From contig JAOZRQ010000024.1 in NCBI GenBank assembly GCA_029940115.1, forward strand, positions 5,543 to 25,864: a stretch of 20,322 nucleotides of DNA. The letters run 5' to 3'. The notes under the pieces are model-generated. The model worked only from the letters and a program-made list of their open reading frames with translations. It ran no database searches and was not told the origin of the DNA. How positions within the stretch are numbered: the first letter of the stretch is position 1; each line of letters starts with the position of its first letter. Source of the DNA: Desulfobacterales bacterium (GTDB lineage: Bacteria > Desulfobacterota > Desulfobacteria > Desulfobacterales > 4be13). Made by a program: the position numbers and the translations under genes. Below are positions 1-8,627 of this stretch, piece after piece.

Positions 1-127
1 TCCGGCGGACAAGGGTTCGGATTTGTCAATCCGAACCGAGCATGTTGGGGAAGCTCCCGGCGGATTGCCAAATCCGGCGGACAAGGGTTCGGATTTGTCA
101 ATCCGAACCGAGCGTCTTGGGGAAGGG
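1..127 (+). repeat. In-frame tandem palindromic repeat inside the NRPS A domain
   Basis: A 72-base unit starts at 1 and again at 73. The copies match over 55 of the first 57 bases; the second then leaves the repeat. Each copy has a perfect 10-base inverted repeat (ggttcggatt / aatccgaacc, loop tgtc) at 14-37 and 86-109. A second hairpin (cggatt / aatccg) lies at 61-76. Because 72 is a multiple of three, the repeat reads through as PADKGSDLSIRTE, twice. It sits about 30-70 residues before A3, where A domains tolerate variable loops. The array may extend upstream of the window. Confidence 0.85.
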
Positions 128-2968
128 GATGAAGTTCAGATTTTGTTTTTCAAGGATGTGAGGGATGAGGAGCCGATCTGCCCGACCTCTCTCAACGAGC
201 CGACGGACATCGCGTACATGCTCTACACGTCCGGTTCCACGGGCCTGCCCAAGGGGACCATGGTGCGGCACAACGGCGCGGTGAACCACATCTTCGCCGA
301 GTTCGACGAGTTGTCCTTTCATCAGGATACGGCGTTTCTGCAAAGCGCCCCATCGTCGTCGGACATCTCCGTGTGGCAGTTCCTCGCACCGTTGCTGATT
401 GGTGGACGCACCGTCATCGCCGATTTTGAGACGGTCTGCGATCCCGGGCAACTGTTTCAGCTCATCCGATCCGAACAGATCACGCTGATCGAGCTCGTCC
501 CGGTGGTGATGCAGGGATTGCTTGATCATGTGGCCCATCTGCCGCCTGATGACCCGGCCATGCCGGTCCTGGAATGGGCCATGGTGACGGGCGAGGCGGT
601 CTCCGTCTCCTTGGTCAATCAGTGGCTGCACACCTATCCCCAGATCCGGTTGGTCAATGCCTACGGCCCCACAGAAGCCGCCGATGACATCTGCCAGGCC
701 GTGCTGGAGACCCCCCTGCCTGTCGAGCAGCTCCATGTGCCGATTGGCCGACCGATTGCCAACCTGACGCTCTATGTGCTGGATCCGGCCCTGCGATTGC
801 AACCGGTCGGGGTGCCGGGCGAGATCTGCGTCTCCGGCATCGGAGTGGGTGCGGGCTACTGGCGCAATGAGGCGCAGACCCGTGCCAGCTTTGTCCCCAA
901 TCCCCACGCGGAGAAGGGTCGGGGCGACGTGCTCTACCGCACCGGTGACCTGGGACGCTGGCTGCCCGACGGCTCCCTGGAATTCATGGGACGTCTGGAT
1001 CATCAAGTGAAGCTCCGGGGGTTCCGCATCGAGCTGGGGGAGATCGAGAACACGATGCTCCGGCATGTTGCCGTGCATGAGGCGGTGGTGGTGGTCCGGC
1101 CTCTCCTTGGCACGTCGCGTCAGGAACCTGACCGGCCTGATCAGGAACCGAGCCAGCCAGGGGATGAGCAACTGGTCGGCTATCTGGTTCCCGAAGCCGG
1201 TCAGAGCGTCACTGTCGGCGAACTGCACCGTCATCTCCAGAACACCCTGCCGCCTCATATGATCCCCGCCACGTTTGTCTGGCTCGACGCCATGCCGCTG
1301 ACGCCGAGCGGCAAGGTGGACCGAAAGTCCCTCCCCGCACCCGCGGCGGGGGATGCGGAGCCGGACCGAACGACGGACGCGCCCCGCAATGACACGGAGG
1401 CCAAACTGTTGTATGTCTGGCAACGCGTGTTGCAACAGGAGCGAATCGGCATCCATGACAACTTCTTTGAGCTGGGCGGACACAGCCTCAAGGCGATGCA
1501 GGTCGTGTCCGCGATTCACAAGGAACTGGGGGTGAAGATCGCCCTGCGGGACTTTTTCAACGCGCCGTCCATCGCGGAACACGCCGTGCTGGTCCGAACC
1601 ACCGGCGTCACCGCGTTTTCCGGCATCGACCCCGCGCCGGCCCAGCCCCATTACGCGCTCTCCTACGCGCAGCAGCGTCTCTGGCTGCTCCACAAGATGG
1701 GCGGTGCGGCGAATGTGGCCTACAACATGCCCTCCGCGTTCATGTTCGAGGAGCGGATCGACGTCCCCGCGCTGAAGCGGGCCTTTGTCCGATTGGTGGA
1801 GCGCCACGAGGGACTCCGCACGGCCTTTGTGGAGATTGACGGTGAGCCGAGGCAAAAGATTCAACCGGCGGTCCCCTTCTCCGTCAGGGAAGTGGAGATC
1901 AGTGCCGAGGCGGATGCGGATGGAAAGGCGCAGGAACTGATCGACGAGGACGCGAACACCCCGTTTGACCTGACCGCGCCCCCCCTGTTCCGGGCCACAC
2001 TCGTCACGCTGGGGAAGGATCGATATGTGTTCATCCTGACGATCCATCACATCATCGGTGACGGCTGGTCTGAGAACATCCTGTATCGGGAGGTACTGGC
2101 CCTGTATGACGCGTACCGCCAAGGCCTGCCGGATCCGCTCAAACTGTTGCGGATCCAATACAAGGACTTTGCGGTGTGGCAGAATGCCAAAGGGTTTGAG
2201 GCGGAGGAGCGATACTGGCTCACCCAACTCAATTCCATCCCGGAACATCTGCGTCTCCCTTACGACTTCCCCGAGACCAAGGATCGGGATTTCCGGGGAG
2301 ATGTCGAATCTCTGACACTGGATGCGGATATCACGCAAAAATTGCGAGAACTGGCCGTGCGACGGCGGACCACAGTCTCCAATCTCATCCTGACCAACTT
2401 CAGCCTCCTGCTGTTCCAACTGACCAAGCAGGCGGACTTCTGCGTGGGGATGGGCATCGCCAACCGGAATCATCCGGACATGGAGAACCTGATCGGCTTC
2501 TTCGTCAACATCCTCCCGATACGGTTCCAAGTCTCGGAGGAGATGGCATTCGACGATCTGTTGCAACAGGTGATCCAGACCACCCAGGAGGCGTTTGAGC
2601 ATCAGGACCATCCATTTGACCGGACCGTGCAAAAGCTCAATCCGGAAAGGATCGCCAACCGCCAGCCGCTTCTGAACGTCGTGTACGGGTTTCAGAATTT
2701 CCTTGACGTGTGGATTGACATTGGTGAGACGAAGGACGAGCGGATCGGCGATGACGCGGAGGGAACCGGTGGGTTGCGAGACCCGAAGGTGCTGAATGTC
2801 TCCTTCAAGACGTCCAAGTTCGACCTGACCCTGTTCGTCTCCGACTACGGGGAGACAATCGACTTCGACATGGAATATGACACGGGATTGTTCCTCCCCG
2901 CCACCATCCAGCGTCATCTCACCATTTTGCAACGATTTATGCGTATGATTGCCGACGGCGCAGAGTAA
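2..2968 (+). CDS. Nonribosomal peptide synthetase, 5'-partial (A-T-C)
   Basis: Cytoplasmic multidomain enzyme that activates an amino acid as its adenylate, loads it on a carrier domain and condenses it onward. The frame is open to the window edge, so the start and the first half of the A domain lie upstream; a TTG at 23 is not the true start. Counting from the codon at base 2, 988 residues are visible. A3 (YTSGSTGLPKG) is near 75, A5 (NAYGPTE) 219, A7 (YRTGDLGRW) 312, A8 330-349 and A10 (LTPSGKVDRKSLP) 433. The carrier domain has GGHSL with the phosphopantetheine serine at 495. A condensation domain follows (about 548-985) with SYAQQRLWLL, RHEGLRTAF and an intact HHIIGDG (682-688). The A-domain pocket reads D-I-W-E-M-T-A-D-D, rich in acids, which suggests a basic substrate; from memory this looks like diaminobutyrate codes. 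The protein stops right after C, so the acceptor A domain must come from the next gene. A tandem repeat lies just before A3. Confidence 0.95.
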   Translation, partial: PADKGSDLSIRTEHVGEAPGGLPNPADKGSDLSIRTERLGEGDEVQILFFKDVRDEEPICPTSLNEPTDIAYMLYTSGSTGLPKGTMVRHNGAVNHIFAEFDELSFHQDTAFLQSAPSSSDISVWQFLAPLLIGGRTVIADFETVCDPGQLFQLIRSEQITLIELVPVVMQGLLDHVAHLPPDDPAMPVLEWAMVTGEAVSVSLVNQWLHTYPQIRLVNAYGPTEAADDICQAVLETPLPVEQLHVPIGRPIANLTLYVLDPALRLQPVGVPGEICVSGIGVGAGYWRNEAQTRASFVPNPHAEKGRGDVLYRTGDLGRWLPDGSLEFMGRLDHQVKLRGFRIELGEIENTMLRHVAVHEAVVVVRPLLGTSRQEPDRPDQEPSQPGDEQLVGYLVPEAGQSVTVGELHRHLQNTLPPHMIPATFVWLDAMPLTPSGKVDRKSLPAPAAGDAEPDRTTDAPRNDTEAKLLYVWQRVLQQERIGIHDNFFELGGHSLKAMQVVSAIHKELGVKIALRDFFNAPSIAEHAVLVRTTGVTAFSGIDPAPAQPHYALSYAQQRLWLLHKMGGAANVAYNMPSAFMFEERIDVPALKRAFVRLVERHEGLRTAFVEIDGEPRQKIQPAVPFSVREVEISAEADADGKAQELIDEDANTPFDLTAPPLFRATLVTLGKDRYVFILTIHHIIGDGWSENILYREVLALYDAYRQGLPDPLKLLRIQYKDFAVWQNAKGFEAEERYWLTQLNSIPEHLRLPYDFPETKDRDFRGDVESLTLDADITQKLRELAVRRRTTVSNLILTNFSLLLFQLTKQADFCVGMGIANRNHPDMENLIGFFVNILPIRFQVSEEMAFDDLLQQVIQTTQEAFEHQDHPFDRTVQKLNPERIANRQPLLNVVYGFQNFLDVWIDIGETKDERIGDDAEGTGGLRDPKVLNVSFKTSKFDLTLFVSDYGETIDFDMEYDTGLFLPATIQRHLTILQRFMRMIADGAE

Positions 2969-3156
2969 AACAAGTCTGGTTCTAACGGGTTTTGTGGTTC
3001 CAATATGACAACGGATCGGAGGATGAACCGGACAGGTATCCGCCTTCACGCAACTGTCAGACAGTCCAAAGCCTGATTTGGGGGAAGGCTGTCGATTTTT
3101 GACGCGGAAACGACGGAGGACAAGGCACCACGCTGAATATCCGAGATGTTGGGCCA

Positions 3157-3268
3157 GTCCGGAGTGCAAAGCTCACTTTTGTGCGAAGACGGATGACGAC
3201 GGCCGATTTCGGATGCACTCACAAAGCAAGCTTTGTGTTCTGGATGGTACAGACTTTGCACTTTGGAC
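3157..3268. mobile_element. 112-bp MITE-like palindromic element upstream of the second NRPS gene
   Basis: The ends gtccggagtgcaaag (3157-3171) and ctttgcactttggac (3254-3268) are inverted repeats that match at 13 of 15 positions. An inner hairpin (cacaaagc / gctttgtg) lies at 3220-3237. The element fills most of the 326-base gap between the NRPS genes and ends 13 bases before the ribosome binding site of the second. The rest of the gap (2969-3156) shows only a short palindrome (actgtc-a-gacagt, 3053-3065). No transposase or clear target duplication is visible. Confidence 0.5.
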
Positions 3269-3294
3269 AATTTGAAAGACCAAAAAGGGGACAC

Positions 3295-6200
3295 ATGAAA
3301 CTAAGCGATTTCAACCTGCTGGACGGTGACGAGGAGAGGGAACGCCTGCATGATCTCATTCAGAGTTTCAACCAGACAAAGACCGATTATCCGTGTGACA
3401 AGACGGTCCATGCTCTCTTTGCCGAGCAGACGACAAAGACACCCACTGCCATTGCCGTGATCGGCGATGGGAAAAGCCTCACCTATCAGGAATTGGATCA
3501 GCAGTCGAATCGGATCGCCCGGATTTTGATCGACAGGGGACTGCCAACTGAATCCTTGGTGGGGGTCATGCTGGAAAAGCCCATTGAGATGCTGGTAGCC
3601 CTCTTGGGAATTCTGAAGGCGGGCGGGGCCTATCTTCCCATGGATTGTGACACGCCCCTCCCGCGTCTCCAGCACATGTTTCAAGACGGCCGGGTCCGCT
3701 TTCTCCTCTTTGAGAAGATGTTCATCGGAAATGCCAACAAGCTACAGTGGGACTGCCCGGATTTGGAACACATCATCTGCCTTGACAGCATGAATGTTCA
3801 TGCCGAGATTGAACCGGAAGGGGGGTTCATGAACGCGGCGAGCTGGGACCATGGGGCGGAGCAGAACCGCGACGACATCTCCTGCGGCGGCTGGATGAAC
3901 AGTTACACCGGCGAATGGTTGAGCCGGGAGGTGATGGACGAATATGGCGACAACATCCGCCAGAAACTGACCCCTCATCTGAATGAGCAGTCGCGCGTTC
4001 TTGAAATCGGCTGCTCCACGGGCATCAGCATGTTCCGCCTGGCACCGATGGCCGGCTTCTATTGCGGCACGGACCTCTCCGGCGGGATTCTGGACTGGAC
4101 AGAGAGGGAGATTCGGCAGAGGGGGCTGAAGAACATCCGACTGAAACACCTGCCCGCCCACGAGATCCATCAGGTGGGAGAGGAGGGGTTCCATGTGGTG
4201 GTCATCAACAGTGTGGTTCAATGTTTCAGCGGGCACAACTATCTCCGGGATGTCTTGAGGAAGGCTGTCCGACTGATGGACGAGAAGGGCCTGATCTTTC
4301 TCGGCCATCTCTGGGATCAGGATCTGAAGGCGCCATTCATCCAGTCCCTGATTCAATTCCAGAAGAAGAACCAAGGCAAGGGATATCGGACCAAGGTCGA
4401 CCGTTCCGATGAGCTCTTCATCTCCCAGGGACTCTTGGATGACCTTCGCCATGACTTTCCTGAAATTGCGGGAATTGAATGCTCCCCCATGCTGGATCGG
4501 AACAAAAGCGAGCTCTCCGAATACGGCTATGACGCGATCATTCACATCGACAAGGCGGTGAGCCATCCGCCGGACACGCCTCGGCGCAAGCACCAGCTTG
4601 ACTGTCGCATATTGGCGGAACAGCGAGACGATCCGGTGCCGGAACGCACAAATGCCGGGGGACTGGCCTATGTGATCTACACATCGGGGAGCACGGGTCA
4701 GCCCAAGGGGGTCATGGTGGAACACCGTTCGATCTGCCGGCTGGTGATCAACACCAACTACATCCGGCTGGGCCCATTGGATCGAATTTTGCAGACCGGA
4801 TCCCTCGCGTTTGACGCCTCAACCTTCGAGATATGGGGGCCGATTCTGAATGGGGGGGCGGTCTGCTTTCCTGACAGAAGTCTGTTGGGTGCCGAGAGGT
4901 TGCGACACATGATAGATCATCATGGGGTCACCACGATGTTTCTCACCACGGCGTTTTTCAATCAGTTGGTGGAGGATGACATCGACCTCTTTGAAAACCT
5001 CAAGACAGTGCTGTCGGGGGGAGAGAAGGTCTCCACCCACCACTTCAACAAGTTGCGGGAAGCCTATCCCTCACTGACGTTGCTTCATGTCTATGGGCCC
5101 ACGGAGAACACCACCTTCACCACCGCCTATCTGGTGGAGAGGCCCTTTGAAAGGGACATTCCCATAGGGAAGCCCATTTCCAACACGACCGTCCATATTC
5201 TGGACAGCAGACTGAGGCTGGTGCCTGTCGGGGTTGTCGGCGAACTTTGCACAGGTGGGGATGGCGTCGCCAAGGGATACCTGAATGACCCTGTGCTGAC
5301 AGCGGAAAAGTTCATTCAACACCCTGACACGGACGAACGGCTCTACCGTACCGGGGATTTGGCCCGTTGGATGCAAGATGGCAATGTTGAGTTCATCGGC
5401 CGTTTGGATGAACAGGTGAAGGTCAGGGGATACAGAATTGAACCTGTCGAAATCGAAAACCGGCTGTTGCGCCATGACGCCGTCAAGCTGGCCGTGGTGG
5501 TTGCCAAGGATTTTGGGGGGGACAGCAGGGAACTCGTGGCTTATGTCACGGGGAGGGACGGATTGGATGTCAGCCAGTTGCGTGATCATCTGAAGGATGC
5601 CCTGCCTGACTACATGATTCCGACGTATTTCATCAAACTGGATCAGTTGCCGCTCACCCCCAACGGCAAGATAGACAAAAAAACGTTGCCCGATCCGGAA
5701 ATGACGCATCAGCTAGCCAATGACGCCCCGGATTTGCCTATGACCGAGACCGAGAAGCTGCTGGCGTCGATATGGGAGGACGTGCTGGGGCACAAAGGCA
5801 TCCGTGCGACGGATGACTTTTTCGATTTTGGCGGTCATAGTCTGAAGGCCACCAAGATGGCCTCGCTGATCAACAAAAGAATGGGGTTGGAAGTGCCATT
5901 CACCATGGTCTTCAAGCATTCAACCCTCCGCGGACTTTCTGAGTGTCTTCTCGACATCGCCCAATATGGCATGAGGGAGGCGGACGAGGCTATGATCCTT
6001 TTGAACGGAGAGATGGACGGAAGGAAGATTTTCGCCTTCCCTCCTGGAACCGGTGACGCGATCGGTTTTGCACAGGTTGCGGAGCTTTTGAGGCCATATT
6101 CTTTTTATGGCTTCAATTTCATTGAAGCCGACACGCGCATGAAAGACTATGCCGACCACATCATCCGCATGGATGCGGAAGGGCCTTATCTGCTCTTTGG

Positions 6201-6687
6201 TTATTCAGGGGGGGGGAACTTGGCTTTCCATGTGGCCAAGGAATTGGAAGAGCGGGGAAGGCGCGTTTCCGACATCATCATGGTGGATTCGTCCCAATTC
6301 AGGGAAAAATTTCAGTTTCCAGAGGGGGAGGCGCAGAGAACCGCTTCGCAGTTTTTGAATGACGCGAGCATCACCAGTCCGATTCTGAGAGACAAATTCA
6401 TGCGAATGGTCGGGCGTTATTATGCCCATGTGTCAAACACGGTGGACACGCATAGCGTCAATGCCGACATTCATCTCATTGTCGGCGAAGATTTCGAAGA
6501 CCTTTACAGAGACGATTCCGGACGAATTGTTGCAAGCACACTGGGCTGGGCAGATGTGACCAGCGGCACGTTCAAAACGTACCAGGGGGTCGGCGATCAC
6601 AACAATCTTCTCTATCAGCCGTATGTGGAGACGAATGCCCGCATATTGCGGGAAATACTGGAACAAAACCAGAAGGATGAAGGATGA
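3295..6687 (+). CDS. NRPS terminal module: A domain interrupted by methyltransferase, T, TE
   Basis: A 1130-residue terminal module that activates one residue, methylates it or the bound intermediate, and releases the peptide. The ATG at 3295 follows AAAAAGGGG by a few bases; an in-frame ATG at 3181 lies inside the palindromic element and was not chosen. Order: A-domain N-half with LTYQEL and LKAGGAYLPMD (107-117); a SAM methyltransferase (about 180-420) with VLEIGCSTG (235-243) and an ending SELSEYGYDAIIHI like that of other NRPS methyltransferases; the rest of the A domain from YVIYTSGSTGQPKG (about 459), through YGPTE (about 600), to LTPNGKIDKKTLP (about 787); a carrier domain with GGHSL (Ser849); a thioesterase with GYSGGG (Ser971) and GDHNN (His1102). 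The pocket reads D-A-F-F-L-G-V-T-F, like bulky aliphatic (Ile/Val) codes. It has no C domain of its own and presumably docks with the C domain ending the previous protein. Confidence 0.95.
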   Translation: MKLSDFNLLDGDEERERLHDLIQSFNQTKTDYPCDKTVHALFAEQTTKTPTAIAVIGDGKSLTYQELDQQSNRIARILIDRGLPTESLVGVMLEKPIEMLVALLGILKAGGAYLPMDCDTPLPRLQHMFQDGRVRFLLFEKMFIGNANKLQWDCPDLEHIICLDSMNVHAEIEPEGGFMNAASWDHGAEQNRDDISCGGWMNSYTGEWLSREVMDEYGDNIRQKLTPHLNEQSRVLEIGCSTGISMFRLAPMAGFYCGTDLSGGILDWTEREIRQRGLKNIRLKHLPAHEIHQVGEEGFHVVVINSVVQCFSGHNYLRDVLRKAVRLMDEKGLIFLGHLWDQDLKAPFIQSLIQFQKKNQGKGYRTKVDRSDELFISQGLLDDLRHDFPEIAGIECSPMLDRNKSELSEYGYDAIIHIDKAVSHPPDTPRRKHQLDCRILAEQRDDPVPERTNAGGLAYVIYTSGSTGQPKGVMVEHRSICRLVINTNYIRLGPLDRILQTGSLAFDASTFEIWGPILNGGAVCFPDRSLLGAERLRHMIDHHGVTTMFLTTAFFNQLVEDDIDLFENLKTVLSGGEKVSTHHFNKLREAYPSLTLLHVYGPTENTTFTTAYLVERPFERDIPIGKPISNTTVHILDSRLRLVPVGVVGELCTGGDGVAKGYLNDPVLTAEKFIQHPDTDERLYRTGDLARWMQDGNVEFIGRLDEQVKVRGYRIEPVEIENRLLRHDAVKLAVVVAKDFGGDSRELVAYVTGRDGLDVSQLRDHLKDALPDYMIPTYFIKLDQLPLTPNGKIDKKTLPDPEMTHQLANDAPDLPMTETEKLLASIWEDVLGHKGIRATDDFFDFGGHSLKATKMASLINKRMGLEVPFTMVFKHSTLRGLSECLLDIAQYGMREADEAMILLNGEMDGRKIFAFPPGTGDAIGFAQVAELLRPYSFYGFNFIEADTRMKDYADHIIRMDAEGPYLLFGYSGGGNLAFHVAKELEERGRRVSDIIMVDSSQFREKFQFPEGEAQRTASQFLNDASITSPILRDKFMRMVGRYYAHVSNTVDTHSVNADIHLIVGEDFEDLYRDDSGRIVASTLGWADVTSGTFKTYQGVGDHNNLLYQPYVETNARILREILEQNQKDEG

Positions 6688-6705
6688 AGTAATTTCTGAT
6701 GATAA

Positions 6706-6819
6706 CCTGAGTACAGGACAAAAAGCAGAGCCTGTCATTCCGGGCAGGCTCCGTCGCCTCCGGCTTGGAACCCCGCAACCGAGGCGATTCTGACTCTCAT
6801 TTTTTGTCCTGTACACAGG
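6706..6819. mobile_element. 114-bp MITE-like element, TGTACAGGACAAAAA family
   Basis: The left end cctgagtacaggacaaaaa and the right end tttttgtcctgtacacagg are inverted repeats with one mismatch. The inside is GC-rich and includes tgtcattccgggcaggct, related to the REP-like units near 10106-10237. It lies in the 280-base gap between the thioesterase-ending NRPS gene and the radical SAM gene; nothing else stands out from 6820 to the radical SAM ribosome binding site. Other copies or ends are at 10371-10391 and 18871-18988. No transposase is encoded, so any movement would depend on an enzyme elsewhere. Confidence 0.65.
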
Positions 6820-6967
6820 ATGATGACAGATTTCAGTGAAGCCGCTTTGCCTATGAACCTAAACATTCATTTTCGGGCAAGTTCAGGTTCAAGCTGACGG
6901 CTCCTCTGAATCCGTCATGGTCAGAATCATTTCGTCCTTCCTTCTCAATCTACGAAGGAGGAATGAC

Positions 6968-8578
6968 ATGCCATCATCCAACACACCCATTGACTGTGTC
7001 CTCGTGGGCTACAATGAGCCTGATTTCGATGCGTTCGTCACAAAGCAGAAAGAGATGGAAAGTCGTAGCGGTGCTTATCATGAGATCAAAAGCAACTCTC
7101 TCATTTGGCAGGGGAGGCGCATGACGTATATGGACCTTCTCAACCATATGACTGCCGACGCGACCGGTCAGAACCCCCGTCTCAACGTCTTTGAGGCACC
7201 GAATCTGGGAGCCTGCTATCTGAAAAGCCACCTGCAAAAAAGAGGGTTTGGAGTGGAACTGATCAACTTCTTCAATCATGACTTGGAGAAGTTCAGGACT
7301 TTGCTGTCCCACAGGCCGCTCGCTGTTGCCATCACCACCACCTTTTATGTTGACAATGAACCGATCACTGAAATCATCAGGTTTGTGCGGGAGCATGCGC
7401 CTGAGACAAAAATTGTCGTGGGCGGCCCTCACATCTTCAATATTGCCTCTGACTTGGATGAGGAGACCCAGGAATACATTTTCAACATGATCGGGGCTGA
7501 TGTCTACATCATCGACTCACAAGGGGAGAACACGTTGAGCCAGTTGCTTGGGCAACTGCGACATGACCGAGACCTGAGTGGGGTCCCCAACTTGTTGTAT
7601 GCCAGTCATGACGACACATTTCGCAGAACTCAGCGGGTGGTGGAGAACAATGACATGGACGAGAACAGTGTGGACTGGAGTCTCTTCGAACGAGATCTGA
7701 TTGCCCCGATTGCCTACCTGCGTACGGCACGCGGCTGTCCCTTTGCCTGTGCGTTTTGCAACTATCCGACCATGGCAGGAGCCCATGCCCTCAGCAGTGT
7801 GGAGGTGATTGAGCGTGAGATGATATCCCTTCATGAAAAGGGAACCCAGATGTTGGTCTTTGTGGATGACACCTTCAATTTCCCTTTGGACAGATTCAAG
7901 CAGACGCTTCGCATGATGCGCCGCAATCGGTTCGAGTTTCGATGGGTCTCCTTTCTGCGCTGTTCAAATGTGGATGAAGAAGCGATGGATCTGATGCGGG
8001 AGAGCGGGTGTCTGGGAGTTTTGCTGGGTATTGAGTCGGGTGACCAGACCATGCTGAAACATATGAGGAAGGGAACCGATGTCGGGAAATATCAATGGGC
8101 CATCGGTGAGTTGCATCAGCGTGACATCGTGACATTCGCCTCCCTGATTTGTGGCTTCCCGGGGGAAACGGAAGACTCTGTCAGGAAAACCATTGAGTTC
8201 ATTGAAGAATCGAAACCCACGTTCTTCAATGTGCAACTCTATTACCATGACACCCGCTCGCCCATTCATCAAAAATCGGCGGAGTTCGAGATCGATGGTG
8301 CCGGCTACAGTTGGAAGCATCGTCATATGGACTGGAAAGAGGCCGCTGACTGGGCCAAGTACATGTTCAAGAATGTCAGCCACTCCATTCCGCTTGGGCT
8401 TTACGGTTTCAGCCTTTGGGGCATTGCATATCTCGTCTCCAAGGGCATTTCCATGGAGAAAATCATGGCGTTTGGCAAATTGACCCGGGGCATGCTTTTT
8501 AACAGTTTGGATGATGATTTCTCTGTTGACTGCTCCTCCCAGGAAGAACAACTTGTCGATCTGTTCCGAGAAGGATGA
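6968..8578 (+). CDS. Cobalamin-type radical SAM enzyme, PhpK-like
   Basis: A 536-residue protein. The ATG at 6968 is preceded by GAAGGAGG; an earlier in-frame ATG (6917) lacks such a site. The N-terminal half looks like a B12-binding domain (opening IDCVLVGYNEPDFDAF, later IVVGGPHIF). The radical SAM core has CPFACAFC, giving the CxxxCxxC cluster ligands Cys257, Cys261 and Cys264, then FVDDTFN and LLGIESG. The opening VGYN, a GAY segment and the C-terminal region (SWKHRHMDW, then GFSLWGIAYL) resemble, from memory, the PhpK family of radical SAM methyltransferases, whose founder P-methylates a phosphinothricin precursor. Nothing here points to phosphonate chemistry, so methylation at an unactivated carbon of the peptide or a precursor is as plausible. 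It lies between the NRPS and aminotransferase genes on the same strand and probably acts in the same pathway. Fold class is sure, substrate is not. Confidence 0.88.
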   Translation: MPSSNTPIDCVLVGYNEPDFDAFVTKQKEMESRSGAYHEIKSNSLIWQGRRMTYMDLLNHMTADATGQNPRLNVFEAPNLGACYLKSHLQKRGFGVELINFFNHDLEKFRTLLSHRPLAVAITTTFYVDNEPITEIIRFVREHAPETKIVVGGPHIFNIASDLDEETQEYIFNMIGADVYIIDSQGENTLSQLLGQLRHDRDLSGVPNLLYASHDDTFRRTQRVVENNDMDENSVDWSLFERDLIAPIAYLRTARGCPFACAFCNYPTMAGAHALSSVEVIEREMISLHEKGTQMLVFVDDTFNFPLDRFKQTLRMMRRNRFEFRWVSFLRCSNVDEEAMDLMRESGCLGVLLGIESGDQTMLKHMRKGTDVGKYQWAIGELHQRDIVTFASLICGFPGETEDSVRKTIEFIEESKPTFFNVQLYYHDTRSPIHQKSAEFEIDGAGYSWKHRHMDWKEAADWAKYMFKNVSHSIPLGLYGFSLWGIAYLVSKGISMEKIMAFGKLTRGMLFNSLDDDFSVDCSSQEEQLVDLFREG

Positions 8579-8602
8579 AGGAGACTTCGTCTTTCATCCT
8601 TC
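8570..8602 (+). promoter_or_regulatory. Intercistronic hairpin at the radical SAM stop codon
   Basis: The arms gaaggatgaa (8570-8579) and ttcatccttc (8593-8602) pair perfectly, and agac / gtct extend the stem inward. The stop codon lies in the left arm. No T-run follows, so it is not a classical intrinsic terminator. It could be an mRNA-stability or attenuating structure ahead of the aminotransferase ribosome binding site (AGAGGAGG, from about 8614). Confidence 0.5.
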
Positions 8603-8627
8603 ACCCTTATCACAGAGGAGGTCTCTT

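Noticed and set aside
98..3169. 1023-codon minus-strand open frame opposite the first NRPS gene
   Set aside because: It mirrors the NRPS frame, an effect of GC-biased codons. It lacks any recognisable domain, while the plus strand has ordered NRPS motifs.
3742..4725. 327-codon minus-strand open frame opposite the second NRPS gene
   Set aside because: An antisense shadow of the methyltransferase and A-domain coding sequence with no motifs of its own.
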